From Ascaphus truei (Eukaryota > Chordata > Amphibia > Anura > Ascaphidae), in contig CM071570.1 in assembly GCA_036426205.1 (NCBI GenBank), positions 54,298,176 to 54,362,175 on the forward strand: a stretch of DNA of 64,000 nucleotides, written 5' to 3'. Positions 1-11,794 of this stretch are shown piece by piece. The position numbers and the translations under genes were made by a program. Position 1 is the first letter of the stretch. Each line of letters starts with the position of its first letter. Under the pieces are notes generated by a model. The model did no database searches and had not been told where the DNA came from. It saw only the letters and a list, made by a program, of their open reading frames with translations.

Positions 1-231
1 TGATCAAATTTTCCTAGTGGCTGCCTCTAGTGGGTGTGGTGTTGATGGCTTTGTCCACCCAATATTGCTGGAGGAAGACTGCGCTTTGTGGCAGGGTGGG
101 GATGAATGGTTGCGTGTCTAGAGACTCGGGAATATACTTATCTGTACACCCCCCGCACGATTGAGTTCATTAGGGTTTCGTATGAGACCACTTACTCAGG
201 TTGTATGATCGATGCTAGCGCGGCCCATGTG
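1..231. other. Unassigned sequence upstream of PLE copy A
   Basis: No open frame, repeat unit or recognisable element end is visible. It leads into the first pLTR-like segment of the Penelope-like element. Confidence 0.3.
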
Positions 232-306
232 CGCCAGAGAGCGCTCCGAGGACAACTCGCGAGACAGCTTGTCCTCTGACATAAAGTTCGTCCAATAAAA
301 AAGGTA
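232..306 (+). repeat. 5' pLTR-like segment of PLE A with hammerhead relic
   Basis: Shares an ordered set of blocks with 3505-3572: ACTC-CG-GA, AGCTTGTC, TGACATAAA, GTCCAATAAAAA and GGTAT. The CTGANGA half of the hammerhead present in the 3' copy is not recognisable here, so this copy looks catalytically dead. The direct repetition at both ends of the coding region is what marks PLE A as an element with pLTRs. Confidence 0.6.
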
Positions 307-1080
307 TATAGCTTTCAATATGTGTATACCGAGAAGCACTCTATGAATCATATCACCAGTACAACTATATTTGCGCAACTGGTGCTCAAACCTCAGGACC
401 CGACTCCCCTGGTGTAATGTCTGTGCATTATGCAGTGATTGGCAGAGTAGACCCACCATAGATGTCGACACGTGAATGAAAAGGACCAGAACTGATCACC
501 AAAACCTGAGTTACACACAACGAGCATCATTACACACCATTATACTACCAAGTACGCGGAGAAGACTACACAGGTTGTGGAGAAATAATCCTTGTGCCCT
601 GAAGCAGGTCATGAGCATTGACCAAGAGAGGTAGTGAAGAACGTGTGATACCTAATGGGGATTACCGCCTCATGAAGATCTGGACACAAACCCACTGTGA
701 GAGCATGCAGACTAAAAGTAGAAGCCACTGTCCCACCAGTTAGCTGGACGAAGAAGCCACCAAGTGCGAAAACGCCTCAGTGAGAAACTGAGAAACAACT
801 GATCAATCAACTATATGGAAAAAAAAACAGAATTAGAATTGGCAAAAATGCACAATACTCCAAACCCTGCAATAGCAAAGCAGTGCAAAAAGCAACAAAC
901 TAGAAAAGATAAGCCAACTCTGGACAATAGAGTTAGCAGCGGAACTTAATCAAGAACAACAGAAGAAACTACAACTCTCTCTCTTATGACGCAGACATGG
1001 ACCACAACATAAGGGATTTCCAAAACAAAAAAAAGCAGGACAACTACTTAGAACTAGAAAACAGAACTGACTTTTCAAGA
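307..1080 (+). other. 5' untranslated or N-terminal region of PLE A
   Basis: A-rich sequence with no open frame longer than about 60 codons on the plus strand. It lies between the 5' pLTR-like block and the first recognisable PLE protein similarity, so it is probably decayed leader or N-terminal coding sequence. Confidence 0.35.
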
Positions 1081-3330
1081 CAGATACACAACCTCAAACC
1101 CAGAAGAGCACCACAGCCTGCCAGGAGTTATAAAACCGTATGATTATAAACTCTCAAAAACCTGAGACCTCAGTTCTCTCCAAGGGAATACACATTCCTT
1201 CCCACCACCAAACTGGATACGACAAATTATTCTCAGACCTAGAAGAATTCTTCCGGAGACTACGGCTGAAAGATACTTCACACAAAAAGATGCACCCATA
1301 ATGTGGAGTACAAGATAAGAACACGTACTTCACACCACCAACAGGACGCAAAATCATACTTGAACAGCTACATACAGAGCTTTAAGATCACAGTTTCCTT
1401 CACTAGCATCAACACAGCAGAAAAAAACTAGGGACAACCTATCCCCATGGAGAGATCTCAATCAAGGAACTGCGAAACAACCACAACCACAACATCACAT
1501 CAAACAGCAGATAAAGGAGGCGCAGTGGTGCTTATGAACACAAATATACATAAAGAAGAAGGCAATAACAACTCACAGTACACACCTACTACAAGAAAAA
1601 CTCACGCATGATCCAACCCAGGAATATACAAAAGCAAACTCATGAATGCTCATTCAAACATTCCCTAACCACCTGCCACCACATTCAAGGCAACTAATAC
1701 CGACAACCCAGGAGTTGGATCTTCTACATGCTTCCCAAAATCCACAAACCAGGGAAACCCCGGCAGACCTATTATACAGGTATGGATACACCTCAGGAAC
1801 AAATATCAGGCTTAGTGGAGAATATCCTCAAACGCTTTAGTCAGAAGCACCAACAGCTTCATACAAGATACAAACAGATTTTTCAATATCTTCAACAACA
1901 TCAACCAACTACCATCCAACACCACATGCTAGTTACCATGGATGTAGAACCCTTTACAGCAACATCCCCCACAAGGATGGTATTGAGGGCATGCCTGCAT
2001 TTCCTTACAACATCTCCCCTGGATCAGAAATACAGTGCTGATGTAATTACCAAAAACTGATAGAATACATCCTCACACACAACTACTTCAGCCTCAACAA
2101 GGAAATGTACCTACAACTAATGGGGACTGCAATGGGTACCAAGATGGCAACCGCAATATGCCAATCTTTTCATGGCAAATCTTGAACAAAGATTCCTAAT
2201 AACATGCTCCACAAACCCTACAAATACTACAGATCATTGTGACCTGTTTATATTGGACAGAGAGATGGAAAGAAAACCTAAAACAATTCCACGAGTCCTG
2301 AACACATTCCATCCCATCATTAAACTCCAAATGGATTATTCGGCAAACCTAATAACTTTCTAGATATACTACAGTAACACTGAAAGATGCAAACTACACA
2401 CATCTGTATACAAGAAACCAACTGACAGATGCAGTTACTCCACAACTCCAGCTTCCATCCCACTCATACCAAACAAGTATCATACACAGCCAGGCTATAA
2501 GATACCACCGCATATGCTCTGACATGAAGACAGAGAACAGGCATCTCACAATCCTGACCGAATCGTTCAGACAGAGGGATACAAACCAAAGACATTGCCA
2601 AAACTATTAAATCTGCACTAAAAGCCCCCCCCGAGAAAACCTGCTACAATACAGACAGAAAGAACCTACCCAACACATACCACTAGTGACCACATACAAC
2701 CCTACCCTAGAGGGTATACGAAAATAATCAAAGATCTGCAACCATGCTGACAGAGGATGCGACATTTAAAGAAACTTTCCAAACTCCCATTTGCATTCCG
2801 GAAACCCACAAACCTCAAACAGAGAAATTAGTCGCAGAAAACTTCACAACGATTTTAGACATGAATAATGGCACAAAAACCGTGCAGCAACAAACGCTGC
2901 AAACTCTGCAAACACATTTGCCAAGATCCCACAGCCAGTCACAACCATAGAACATTCAATGTTAAAGGATCATACAGCTGCACATCCAGAAATATAGTGT
3001 ATATGATTCAGTGGAAACAAATGTGACCAGGGCTGCTACATTGGGAAACCAGCCAAAACTACAAGGAAGAATGAATATGCCACAGACACTCTATACTCAT
3101 CACGAAGAAGGAAGATACTGCTACACCTGTGGCACATCACTCTCACAACACGATCATTCCATAAATGATTTAAAATCAAAATCCTCAATGGAATGTTTAA
3201 AAGCACCCAAGAACGGAAAACATTGAACTCAGAATGATAAGACTCTTTGACACCAAAACCAAAGGACTTATGCGGACATGGGTTTTCACACCCTATCAAA
3301 ATTGTTTGTATTATCTGCTGCCTCAATTCT
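1081..3330 (+). pseudogene. PLE A reverse transcriptase plus GIY-YIG endonuclease (broken)
   Basis: PLE proteins join a telomerase-related reverse transcriptase to a C-terminal GIY-YIG nuclease. In this copy the reading frame jumps many times and holds many stops. Visible pieces, in order: VLSKGIH with DLEEFFRRLRL (about 1170-1280), DKGGAVVLMNT (1510), FYMLPKIHKPGKP (about 1722), LVTMDVE (about 1930), a GTAMGTK-like stretch then YANLFM (about 2130-2170), LHTSVYKKPTDR (about 2395), and a GIY-YIG relic where HWETSQNYKEE replaces the usual YIGETS-like core (about 3025-3075), ending in RLFDTKTKGL (about 3240). The catalytic YIDD box is not recognisable near 2240. Not functional. Confidence 0.75.
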
Positions 3331-3501
3331 TATCCACCTTTCTCTCCCCTCAGATGCCCTTTCCTCCCACCTTTCTTTGACACTGTCCCTGGCTTCAAAA
3401 ACTTAACACCCTACCTTATCACAGTAAATATCTTTGTTTTTTTTTTTTTTTCCTCTCTCAACACTGCTTTAGGCATTGAATCCTTTGTATATCGATTGCT
3501 T

Positions 3502-3538
3502 GACCTGAAGAAGAGAGGAGAACTCTCGAAAGCTTGTC
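3502..3538 (+). ncRNA. Hammerhead-ribozyme-like motif at the 3' end of PLE A
   Basis: Type I hammerhead layout: stem I 5' strand GAC (3502-3504), CTGAAGA (3505-3511), one extra A, stem II GAGAG/CTCTC (3513-3517 with 3523-3527), GAAA (3528-3531), short stem III inside the palindrome AAGCTT, predicted cleavage base T3535, then GTC (3536-3538) pairing back to GAC. An extra A between A9 and stem II is tolerated in a known viroid hammerhead. PLE hammerheads are described in the literature. Activity is unproven, and stem I and stem III are short. Confidence 0.6.
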
Positions 3539-3636
3539 TATGACATAAATTGTTAGTCCAATAAAAAGGTATCACCTAATACTGAAGAAACATTTATTCT
3601 GCACTATCGCAAACTGGACTAACACGGCTATTTTTG

Positions 3637-3637
<1 letters not shown>

Positions 3638-3684
<47 letters not shown>
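3638..3684. repeat. (TA)n microsatellite
   Basis: Uninterrupted TA dinucleotide array of about 47 bases that separates the 3' end of PLE A from the following palindromic element. PLE tails in this window repeatedly end in TA arrays. Confidence 0.9.
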
Positions 3685-3688
<4 letters not shown>

Positions 3689-3689
3689 A

Positions 3690-4125
3690 AATGTAAATAC
3701 AACTGTATGCTCATCTGCATGTCTTAGGCAGGTCTGCAACCCCGCATTTCCCCATTATCACCCAGCACACAGCACTTCCACTGCAGCAAGGGATTCTGGG
3801 AAATGACATGCAAATGAGCACACAGTGCTACCTTTTGCTACAAAAACCATTTTTAACATGGTTCCCTATAGGCTTAAGCTTGCTGCATGGTCACAGCTTT
3901 AAGCACAGCCAGGGTTAAGATGCATAGCCAGTAAACCCACCCACAGACAGCCATTTTGACCTTAATGGGTCTCATCAGTGTGGGGTTGGTTACGTTTACT
4001 GGCTATGCATCTTAACCCTGGCTGTGCTTAAAGCAGTGGAAGTGCTGGGTGCTGGGTGATAATGTTGAAAGGTGGGTTGCAGACCTTTCTAAGACATGCA
4101 AATTAGCATACAGTAATATTTCCAT
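3690..4125 (-). mobile_element. Palindromic element with central hammerhead core, copy 1
   Basis: Perfect 39-bp inverted arms (3898-3936 and 3994-4032) flank a 57-base centre that holds a hammerhead-like core on the minus strand. Farther out, 3703-3787 is matched in inverse by 4033-4113, with an internal stretch (3788-3897) present only in the left arm. The family recurs at 35248-35775 and, in part, at 35823-36182 and 10861-11041. No coding capacity. This is probably a non-autonomous PLE-mobilised or retrozyme-like unit in inverted-dimer form. Confidence 0.65.
3940..3984 (-). ncRNA. Hammerhead-ribozyme-like motif, palindrome copy 1
   Basis: On the minus strand: CCCACA, CTGATGA (complement of 3972-3978), stem II GACC/GGTC with a 6-base loop, AAAA where GAAA is expected, a stem III with wobble pairs (ATGG/CTGT), predicted cleavage C, then TGTGGG pairing with CCCACA as a 6-bp stem I. 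The G12 to A change should weaken or abolish cleavage. Copy 2 at 35500-35544 retains GAAA. Confidence 0.6.
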
Positions 4126-4165
4126 TTGTGTGTATATATAGATATATATAGATATATATAAACAA
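4126..4165. repeat. (TATAGA/TATA)n short tandem repeat
   Basis: AT-rich microsatellite made of TATATAGA units, directly after the inverted element. Confidence 0.7.
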
Positions 4166-4189
4166 AAAACAAACAAAACCGCAAGCTCC

Positions 4190-4536
4190 ATAGCACGTAA
4201 CTGAGTAAAAAAATAAGGCACATTTATTTAAAAAATCAGCAACCAATAAGAATGTGCACTTACAGGATTTTAAACAGAACCATTCGTGGGAGAGAAATCT
4301 CTATTGTGGTCATCTGCGGTGGTAGGGTGAGTTCCAGGTTTGCAGAGTGGATGTAAAAAGCCCAGGTTCACCATGAACTCCTATCCCGAATTGGCAGTAA
4401 GATATAAAGGCATCCAATGCCTGCATGTCCTTTGCTCCCTCATACAATGATTGCTAACACTTGAAATTACCGCCAGCCGGAGCGCAGGGAAGCCAGGGAC
4501 TCCAAATACGCCAACACACACGCAATGACGTCACAG
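4190..4536 (-). other. 3' tail of PLE B beyond the hammerhead motif
   Basis: Unique-looking sequence containing AAATAAATG-type A-rich sequence near its distal end on the minus strand. It holds no ORF of note. It is interpreted as the distal pLTR of PLE B because it follows the hammerhead motif in the same orientation. Confidence 0.4.
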
Positions 4537-4576
4537 CTCTACGCGTTTTGTCACACTGCGGCGACTTCGTCAGGAG
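4537..4576 (-). ncRNA. Hammerhead-ribozyme-like motif of PLE B
   Basis: Minus strand: CTC, CTGACGA (complement of 4567-4573), an extra A, stem II GTC/GAC closing a long loop, AAAA in place of GAAA, palindrome ACGCGT (4541-4546) as a loopless stem III, predicted cleavage A, then GAG pairing with CTC as stem I. The orientation matches the PLE coding strand. The missing G of GAAA suggests decay. Confidence 0.5.
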
Positions 4577-4659
4577 TTATGTGATTGTCAAGGACAGCCA
4601 ATTAAATAGGCTGGATCAAGTAAACCTATTTTCACATTGGTACTAAGTTTCACCACAAA

Positions 4660-5300
4660 TCGTATAACTCTAAAATTACTATAAATATCAACATTACAAT
4701 GAATAACAACAAAAAAAACATCAATAATGATGTTGTTCACATCATACAATGAAAATAGCTAAAACTAAACAATTTAATTATGTATAAACTCAACTAACAC
4801 AATGACATGTTAGAAAAAGCTGTCCCACTATTACCAATCTAAGTTTCATCAAATATGGAAGAAAATATATATATATATATATATATATATACCAAATTAA
4901 AATTAAAGCCTAAACCTATAATTTTAGTTTCAAAAGATATTAATAAATCAATATATTAATTAGAATATAATAATATGAATATATAAACAACCAAATACCA
5001 CTACACCATATAAAAATGAATGATAGAAAAATCTAAATAAAATTGAAAAAATATTAAAATCAACCTATTTAATTCCTTGTGTGATGAGAACAACATTCAC
5101 AAAACAATCTTTACATTATATGTACTAACAAAAATTATAAAATTAATAATTCACATAGTGCATTAATTAACATTATATCTAATTACATATAATAACAACA
5201 ATTGTTACATTAAAAAATAACTAAATTTATAAAAAGATAAAGGAAAAAACTGGATTAACTATTAAATAACACCTACTTTAAGGAAATATCATATAATATA
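4660..5300. other. AT-rich 3' untranslated region of PLE B
   Basis: About 640 bases of strongly AT-rich sequence with a (TA)n run at about 4866-4891 and no open frame of note. It lies between the GIY-YIG end and the downstream hammerhead motif of the element. Confidence 0.5.
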
Positions 5301-5400
5301 GAGGAATCCCCTCCAAAAACACAGAACCCCATCCTAGGATAGGGGAGAGGAACCGAACTAGCAACCAGAGCAGCAAGGCAGAGAACAGCAAGGCAGGACA

Positions 5401-5718
5401 CTAAACCAGTGTGCTAGTATCCAAGCACTCATTAAGACCCCTGGGAGAAAGTGTACCAAGTGAGTATATCCAAAAAGACTCTCTCATACATAGTGTCTTA
5501 AATCTATCTCCCCCTAATAGGGTACTCGGAATACTCTCAATACCCATAATAACAAGTCCCTTGGGATCCTTTTGGTGTACTTGGGAAAAATGTCGAGGAA
5601 CACTGTGTGCCAGCACTCCCTTAATGATGGAACGTCTGTGTTCCAGGAATCTGACACAGAGTGCTCTTTTAGTGCGACCCACATATTGCAATTGACATGG
5701 ACAAGATAAAACATACAC
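5401..5718 (-). pseudogene. PLE B GIY-YIG endonuclease domain
   Basis: A 105-residue open segment. YVLSCPCQLQYVGRTKR near its start is the GIY-YIG core as it appears in PLEs (Y..SC.C....YVGRT). It is followed by VRFLEHRRSI with the conserved Arg and His, HSVPRHF, and a terminal ESFWIYSLGTLSPRGLNE. The nuclease nicks target DNA for target-primed reverse transcription. The segment is uninterrupted but joins the upstream region only through a frame change, so it is annotated as part of a broken element. Confidence 0.85.
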
Positions 5719-6145
5719 TATATATGTGGAGAGAGTTGATTGAACTTTTTAATGTATATTCAGACTTGTTGCTAAATGAAGAGAAAGTATCCGACAGATG
5801 CAGATGTCCACACATTAGACATCTAGATCTGCCACACCTAATGTTTCCCGACACTAACTGTGAACCACTATTCTCAACTGAAGTATCACTAAGTCTACTT
5901 GGGGCCAAGATGTTCTTGATATTTAGACCCTTGCGGAAGACCAGTGGTGCCACAGTGGACAACTGACTGCTGAGGTGCGGATCTGAGAGCAACACTTTCC
6001 AGTGGTGATTGATAATTTGTCTAATTTTGTGGGAATAACCATTACATTTTGTAATAAACTTAACCCCACAGTTGTTTGTGTTGATATCTGCCAAAGGCAT
6101 GGATTGTTTGCACTGTTTGAGCTTTGATTTAGCTAACAGATCCAC
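5669..6145 (-). pseudogene. PLE B linker between RT and GIY-YIG
   Basis: 158 open residues. The segment has the PLE linker signature: HHWKVLLSDPHL, LVFRKGLNIKNILAPSRL, then a Cys/His cluster CGRSRCLMCGHL as found ahead of the GIY-YIG domain in several PLE lineages. The final residues run into a frame that overlaps the start of the GIY-YIG segment, marking a frameshift near 5700-5720. Confidence 0.75.
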
Positions 6146-6149
6146 ACGT

Positions 6150-7016
6150 TCAACCGACCCGACCTGACCTTCTTGAATGCCTCCTGCACCAGAGACATAT
6201 CATACCCCTATTGTTTGAAATTGTCGATGAGACGACCGGCTTGCAGCTCAAACACCTGGTCGGACGAGCAATTCCTCCTCAGTCTATTAAACTGACTGAG
6301 GGGATATTGCTTAGCCATTTGGAATAATGTGCACTTTTTGCATGAATATAGCCATTGACCGCCACGTCCTTGAAATGCACCCGTGTCTGGATATTCAGAT
6401 TCAAATCTACTGACAATTCCAAATCTAGAAAGACAATACTAGATGCATTAATCTGGTGGGGGAATCTGAGGCCCATATCATTGGAGTTAAAGTCGGTCAG
6501 TATCTGCTCGAGGTCACCCCCATCTCCGTCCCATATGATCAAGATGTCATCAATGTACCGGCCATAGAACACCAGACCCGGCCCCAGCCGTGCATTGGGC
6601 CAGATGAATCTGGATTCCCAATAACCCATAAAAAGGTTCGCATAGCTGGGGGCAAATGTGGTGCCCATGGCCGTACCACAGGTCTGGAGATGGAAGCTAT
6701 CCCCGAACAGAAAATAATTGTGACCAAGGATAAAGCCGACAAGGGAGAGGATGAAATTAGATTGTGATACATGTAGATCTCCACCACCCCCTAAAAAGTG
6801 CGAAACAGCCTTGATACCCTTATGCCCAATACATGTATATAATGACTGAACGTCACAGGTGGCCCATTGAAAAGTAGATTTCCACTGTATAGAAGAGAGG
6901 GAGTCTATGACGTGGAGCGTGTCCCTTATATACGAACGAAGATGGACCACATATGTTTGTAAAAAGTGGTCCACGTATTTAGACACACTCGACGTCATAG
7001 ACTCCACCCCTGACAC
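6150..7016 (-). pseudogene. PLE B reverse transcriptase core
   Basis: Contains the RT motifs expected of PLEs: motif A TCDVQSLYTCI (catalytic Asp), motif B GTAMGTTFAPSYANLFMGYWE, motif C FYGRYIDDILIIW (catalytic YIDD intact), and motif D/E with FLDLEL. The 245-residue open segment ends at 6279. After a frame change at about 6280, the thumb region continues to about 6150 with QFNRLRRNCSS and GYD. All catalytic Asp residues are present. Among the PLE copies here this is the best preserved enzyme region. Confidence 0.85.
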
Positions 7017-7357
7017 AATAGGCTTCCTGGTGGGTTCACGAGGCTCTTGTGCACCTTCGGGAGGTGGTAGAAGATAGGAATACGTGGATTGGCTACATAA
7101 AGAAATTTAAGTTCATCCTTTGTAATAAGCTTCTCATCAAAAGCCTCCCTTAATAGTGAGCTTAGCTCTAACTGATAGTCCAATGTGGGGTCAACATTTA
7201 AGACCACATAAGAAGCTTTGTCTGAGAGCAATCTCCTTGCCTCAGCCTCATAATCCTTGCGATTCTGTACCACAATACTACCTCCCTTGTCGGCCTGCCT
7301 TATCACAATCTGATCTTTCAACCGCTTCAACTCGTTAAGTGCCTCAGATTCACCCAC
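6995..7357 (-). pseudogene. PLE B pre-RT fingers region (DKGG and KVHK motifs)
   Basis: 120 open residues including IRQADKGGSIVV, then YEAEARRLLSD, then YHLPKVHKSLVNPPG. These are the conserved PLE motifs upstream of RT motif A. The frame breaks immediately after NPPG and resumes in the 245-residue RT segment near 7016. Confidence 0.8.
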
Positions 7358-7965
7358 TGACAGATTGCTCTTAATAAATGGTGAATCCAGACATAATCTT
7401 TCAAAACAAGCGTATAAAAAGTATCAATATAACTACCCCTCGATTGATAGGGGTAGAATAATGACCTGGGTTTTAAGGAGGTAGACACCAAGGCCTGTGC
7501 AGGAGTGTCCTCCAACAAATCCAACCAACTGTCTCCCACTTCTGAATCAATACAAAGCACAGAATGTACACTATCCTGTGAGTGTGACTCACCCATAAGA
7601 TCTACTGATGTTTTCAAACAACCCATATCACCTTCATTCAGCCCATTAACTGAAAATTCTGGATCCTTTCTCGATCTGATAGAAAAATAGCGTTTTAGTG
7701 TTAGTTTCCGCACAAAGCTATTCAGATCGACAAACAGATCAAAAGCTCTCGGTTTGGAGCTTGGGGCAAAGTGTGACCCTTTATTTAAAAGTGATATTTG
7801 TTGGGTTGTGAGTATATGTGAAGATAAGTTGTAAATACCACTCGGTTCTGGAATAGTTATTCCTGCTCTGCTCTTTTTTTGCTGAACCTGCCTTCCTGCT
7901 CTGGTTCCTCTTGTCCTCTTTTTAAGCCCTTTGTTTGATTCGGCGTGCGATTCTGGGCATCCCAC
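7327..7965 (-). pseudogene. PLE B N-terminal region
   Basis: 212 open residues. NLSSHILTTQQISLLNKG followed by HFAPSSK and a DLNSFVRKLTLKRYF stretch matches the N-terminal conserved block of PLE proteins. The remainder is weakly conserved linker. The ATG at 7965 is simply the first Met of the open frame; the true start is unknown. A frame change near 7340-7357 joins it to the next segment. Confidence 0.7.
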
Positions 7966-8039
7966 AATGGGTATGATTTCTCTTTCAATGCCCGTTGGCT
8001 TTTCTCTAAAAAAAGAGGCACAAGATTTATTAGAATCAT

Positions 8040-8300
8040 ATTTCTTGGAAGCCCCGAGGCAAGGAGAGAGAGACAGGGGAAGGAGAGATAGAGGGGGAAG
8101 GAGGGAGCGAGAGAGAGGAAAGAGGGGGGGAAGGAGAGAAAGGGGGAAGAAAAGAGGGGGAATGAGAGGGTGAAGGAAAAAGAGACAGGAGAAGGAGACA
8201 GGGGAAGGTTAAAAAAAAAACAGGGGGAAGAGAGAGATGGGAAGAAAGAGGAGAGAGAGAGAGAGTGGGGACAAGGATATTGGAAGAGAGGAAAGGACTG
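8040..8300. repeat. Polypurine (GGGAGA/GAGA)-rich tract
   Basis: About 260 bases almost free of pyrimidines on the plus strand, built from loosely repeated AGGGGGAAGGAGAGA-like units. Overlapping open frames on both strands here are composition artefacts. The polypurine run could adopt triplex or other non-B structure. Confidence 0.8.
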
Positions 8301-8459
8301 TGCCAGCTGCCCTGGAGGATTAAGTGGTCCTGTTAGAAACTTTAGAGAGGGGGCCTGCAGAGATGCCTGCTGAAAGGTGCCCACAGAGGTGCCTGTCAGA
8401 GGAACCTCCCTTCTACAGGCACCTTCACGACACCTTCCAGCAGGCCACCTCTGCTGATC

Positions 8460-8604
8460 AGGTCACATTAGGTTTGCTGGCAGGATAGTGAGGGAGGGAG
8501 GCAGCAGCTGGTTGTTGGCAACCTACAGAGAGCCACAAGTAGCAGTGGAAAGTGCCGCATGCGGCTCGGGAACCGCAGGTTGCCGACTCCTGGTGTAGTG
8601 TGTT
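8460..8604 (-). mobile_element. hAT-type element fragment
   Basis: Read on the minus strand, the sequence starts CAGGAGTCGGCAACCTGCGG. This matches the widespread hAT terminal pattern (CAG-G-GTCGGCAACCTGCGG, then a GAGCCGCATGCGGC palindrome). The opposite end and target duplication were not found, so this is probably a truncated copy. Confidence 0.5.
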
Positions 8605-9986
<1,382 letters not shown>

Positions 9987-10117
9987 TATATATATATAGA
10001 GGGGGGCTGCAGTGTGTGTATAGAGGGGGGTTACAGAGTGTGTGTGTATAGAGGGGGCTGCAGTGTATGTGTATAGAGGGGGTGCTGCAAAGTTTGTGTG
10101 TGTGTATAGAGGGGGGC

Positions 10118-10157
<40 letters not shown>

Positions 10158-10242
10158 GTGTGTATACAGCGGACTGCAGTTTGTGTGTATAGAGGGGGAG
10201 GGGGCTGCAGTGTGTGTGTGTGTGTTTGTATGTGTATATATA
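9987..10242. repeat. GGGGGGCTGCAGTGTGTGT minisatellite with (TG)n
   Basis: Eight or so irregular units of about 25-35 bases (TATAGAGGGGGGCTGCAGTG, then TGTGT), with a longer TG run at about 10112-10165. Same unit as at 8605 and 59500. ORFs across it are artefacts of the period. Confidence 0.85.
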
Positions 10243-10845
10243 TGTAACAGGTTTTCCCCCACCCTCTGGGAGATTACGCTATTACACGGTGTCATGTGCT
10301 GGTTACCTGCTGGTTCACAGAAGCTCTGAGGTGCCGCCGGTGTTAGTGGGTAAGACAGAACAGGCTTTTGGGGTGATGGTTGTTCATTTCTCACTGTTGC
10401 GGCACCTCCATCTCTTGCAGACTCCAGGTGTGCTGGAGGCAATCCCTGCAGGAAAAACTCTCTTCTGCTACCCCCCTTGATAGATTGCACTCAGGCAGGG
10501 TATATAAAAGAACTGAAACTTTATTCTTCCAACACAAAGAATACAGCCTTGAACTGATTCACCTATGTTCCTTCCTCCGGATGGTCCCTGGAATCAACCC
10601 TGGGGCTTGAGGCCTCCAGAGCCAGTCCTCTGGTGGGATGAGGGGTAGTAGTCCCACTCCCCTAAGGGAGGGGATGTAGTCAGAGCCCTGACTTCACACT
10701 CCCAGCAATCACTCTCTCATGGGAGAAAAGACCCTACATTTGGCTGTGCAGCCCCTTAAGTACCCTGGGGGAGGGTCCCAGGTCTGAGCCCCTGATTGGG
10801 CAGAACACAGACCCTAGGCTCACCTCTCCCTGTCATACATACATT
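10243..10845. mobile_element. LTR-like interspersed repeat
   Basis: Starts TGTAACAGG next to a TA run and ends near CCTGTCATACA. On the minus strand an AATAAA signal lies at about 10525-10531 (complement of TTTATT). The size, ends and signal suggest a solo LTR read on the minus strand. No target duplication was identified, so the class assignment is tentative. Confidence 0.35.
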
Positions 10846-10860
10846 AAAACACCAAACACA

Positions 10861-11041
10861 TTTTAAATTATGGTGGGTGAAAAAGGCGACAAGAAACCTT
10901 CACCGTATAGCATATAGCAAATAAAAATATCACTTGTGAGCACATTCACATGTCATATTCAGGTCTGAACCCTGCCCTTCACCATTATCACCTCGCATAC
11001 AGTGCTTCAACTGCAGCAAGGGAAGGGTGAAGGGCAGGGTT
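10861..11041 (-). repeat. Partial copy of the hammerhead-palindrome family
   Basis: Shares the blocks TATGGTG-GTGA, AATATCACTTGTGAGCACAT, CACCATTATCACC and CTGCAGCAAGGGA with 35823-36000. It closes on itself as an inverted repeat (10968-10984 with 11024-11041). The hammerhead core itself is absent, so this is a shortened palindrome. Confidence 0.55.
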
Positions 11042-11786
11042 CTTAATTTAAGTGTGTTGTACATGGTTTTAGTGTACATATAAATTGCGTTTACTTGCCC
11101 AATTTTTCGGTTTTATCTCTCATGCGCCCCTTTTTTTGGTTTAACTTTCATATATGCAGATGGTACAGGTGGGCGCTAGGAGTCTAAATGTAAACATGAG
11201 CCTTGAACTTGAAAAACAAAAATTTCAACATAAAAATGGTACTTAGTTGGTAAATCATACTGACGGAGATGGCACAGGCGGGTGATCGGAAAATTAGTGT
11301 TAAATTTGGTCTGTGCATAGATTAGCATGGGGCCCCTTTGCTCGTGGGGCACCCTGGAAACTGCCCAGCATGCCCATGCGTTAAGATGGCACTGTCTGCA
11401 CCCAGTCTTCTGGTACTAGGGTAATATGTGATGGTTCTTCTTAATGATACTGTACTCCATGACTTCAGGGTACTGGCCTCAGTTTGGTCCCTGTGCTATA
11501 GACAGTGCTCTGGTGGCAACATGCTCTTCACTAGGTCCTATACTTGGGCCTCACTGTAAGGCACACTTTCTTGTTCTTCTTTAGCTCCTATATTAAGGTT
11601 CTCACTGTAAGGGAAACTTCCCTGTTCTGCAAAACAATAAGAACCGTTCCTATCTCAGCCTAACATCTCACAACTTTGATCCTTACTTGGTCTCTCCTCT
11701 CAATATCTGCTCTATGGAATCCTCCGGCTCTTGTCCTGGGTATCTGGCACTCCTGGAACATGACTTCTCAGAAGTCGCTCTGAATT
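11042..11786. other. No gene or element recognised
   Basis: Mixed-composition sequence with no convincing ORF, repeat unit or element end on either strand. Confidence 0.4.
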
Positions 11787-11794
11787 ATATACCT

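Larger units (their letters stand above)
232..3640 (+). mobile_element. Penelope-like element copy A, degenerate, near full length
   Basis: A plus-strand PLE is inferred from scattered but collinear motifs: an N-terminal stretch from about 1080, a DKGG motif at 1510-1521, the MLPKIHKPG motif at 1728-1754, an RT segment with LVTMDVE near 1930, YANLFMANLE near 2155-2185, and a decayed GIY-YIG region at about 2990-3300. Both ends carry related sequence: 241-306 resembles 3518-3572 (CTC-G-GA-A-AGCTTGTC, then GACATAAA, then TCCAATAAAAA, then GGTAT). That fits the pLTR organisation of PLEs. After the 3' copy come about 65 bases ending at GGACTAACACGG, then a (TA)n array. Confidence 0.75.
4190..7990 (-). 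mobile_element. Penelope-like element copy B, mostly complete
   Basis: On the minus strand the element runs from about 7965 (N-terminus) through RT and a GIY-YIG domain ending at 5401. An AT-rich 3' region follows, then a hammerhead-like motif at 4537-4576 and a tail of about 350 bases. Protein segments are long and well conserved but need several frame changes (near 7340, 7010, 6280, 6150 and 5700). It is therefore a recent but inactivated copy, younger than PLE A. The 5' boundary is not clear; purine-rich sequence begins near 8040. Confidence 0.8.

Noticed and set aside
7857..8384. 175-codon minus-strand ORF rich in Ser/Leu/Phe/Pro
   Set aside because: Produced by the polypurine tract; only its C-terminal end overlaps the real PLE B N-terminus in another frame.
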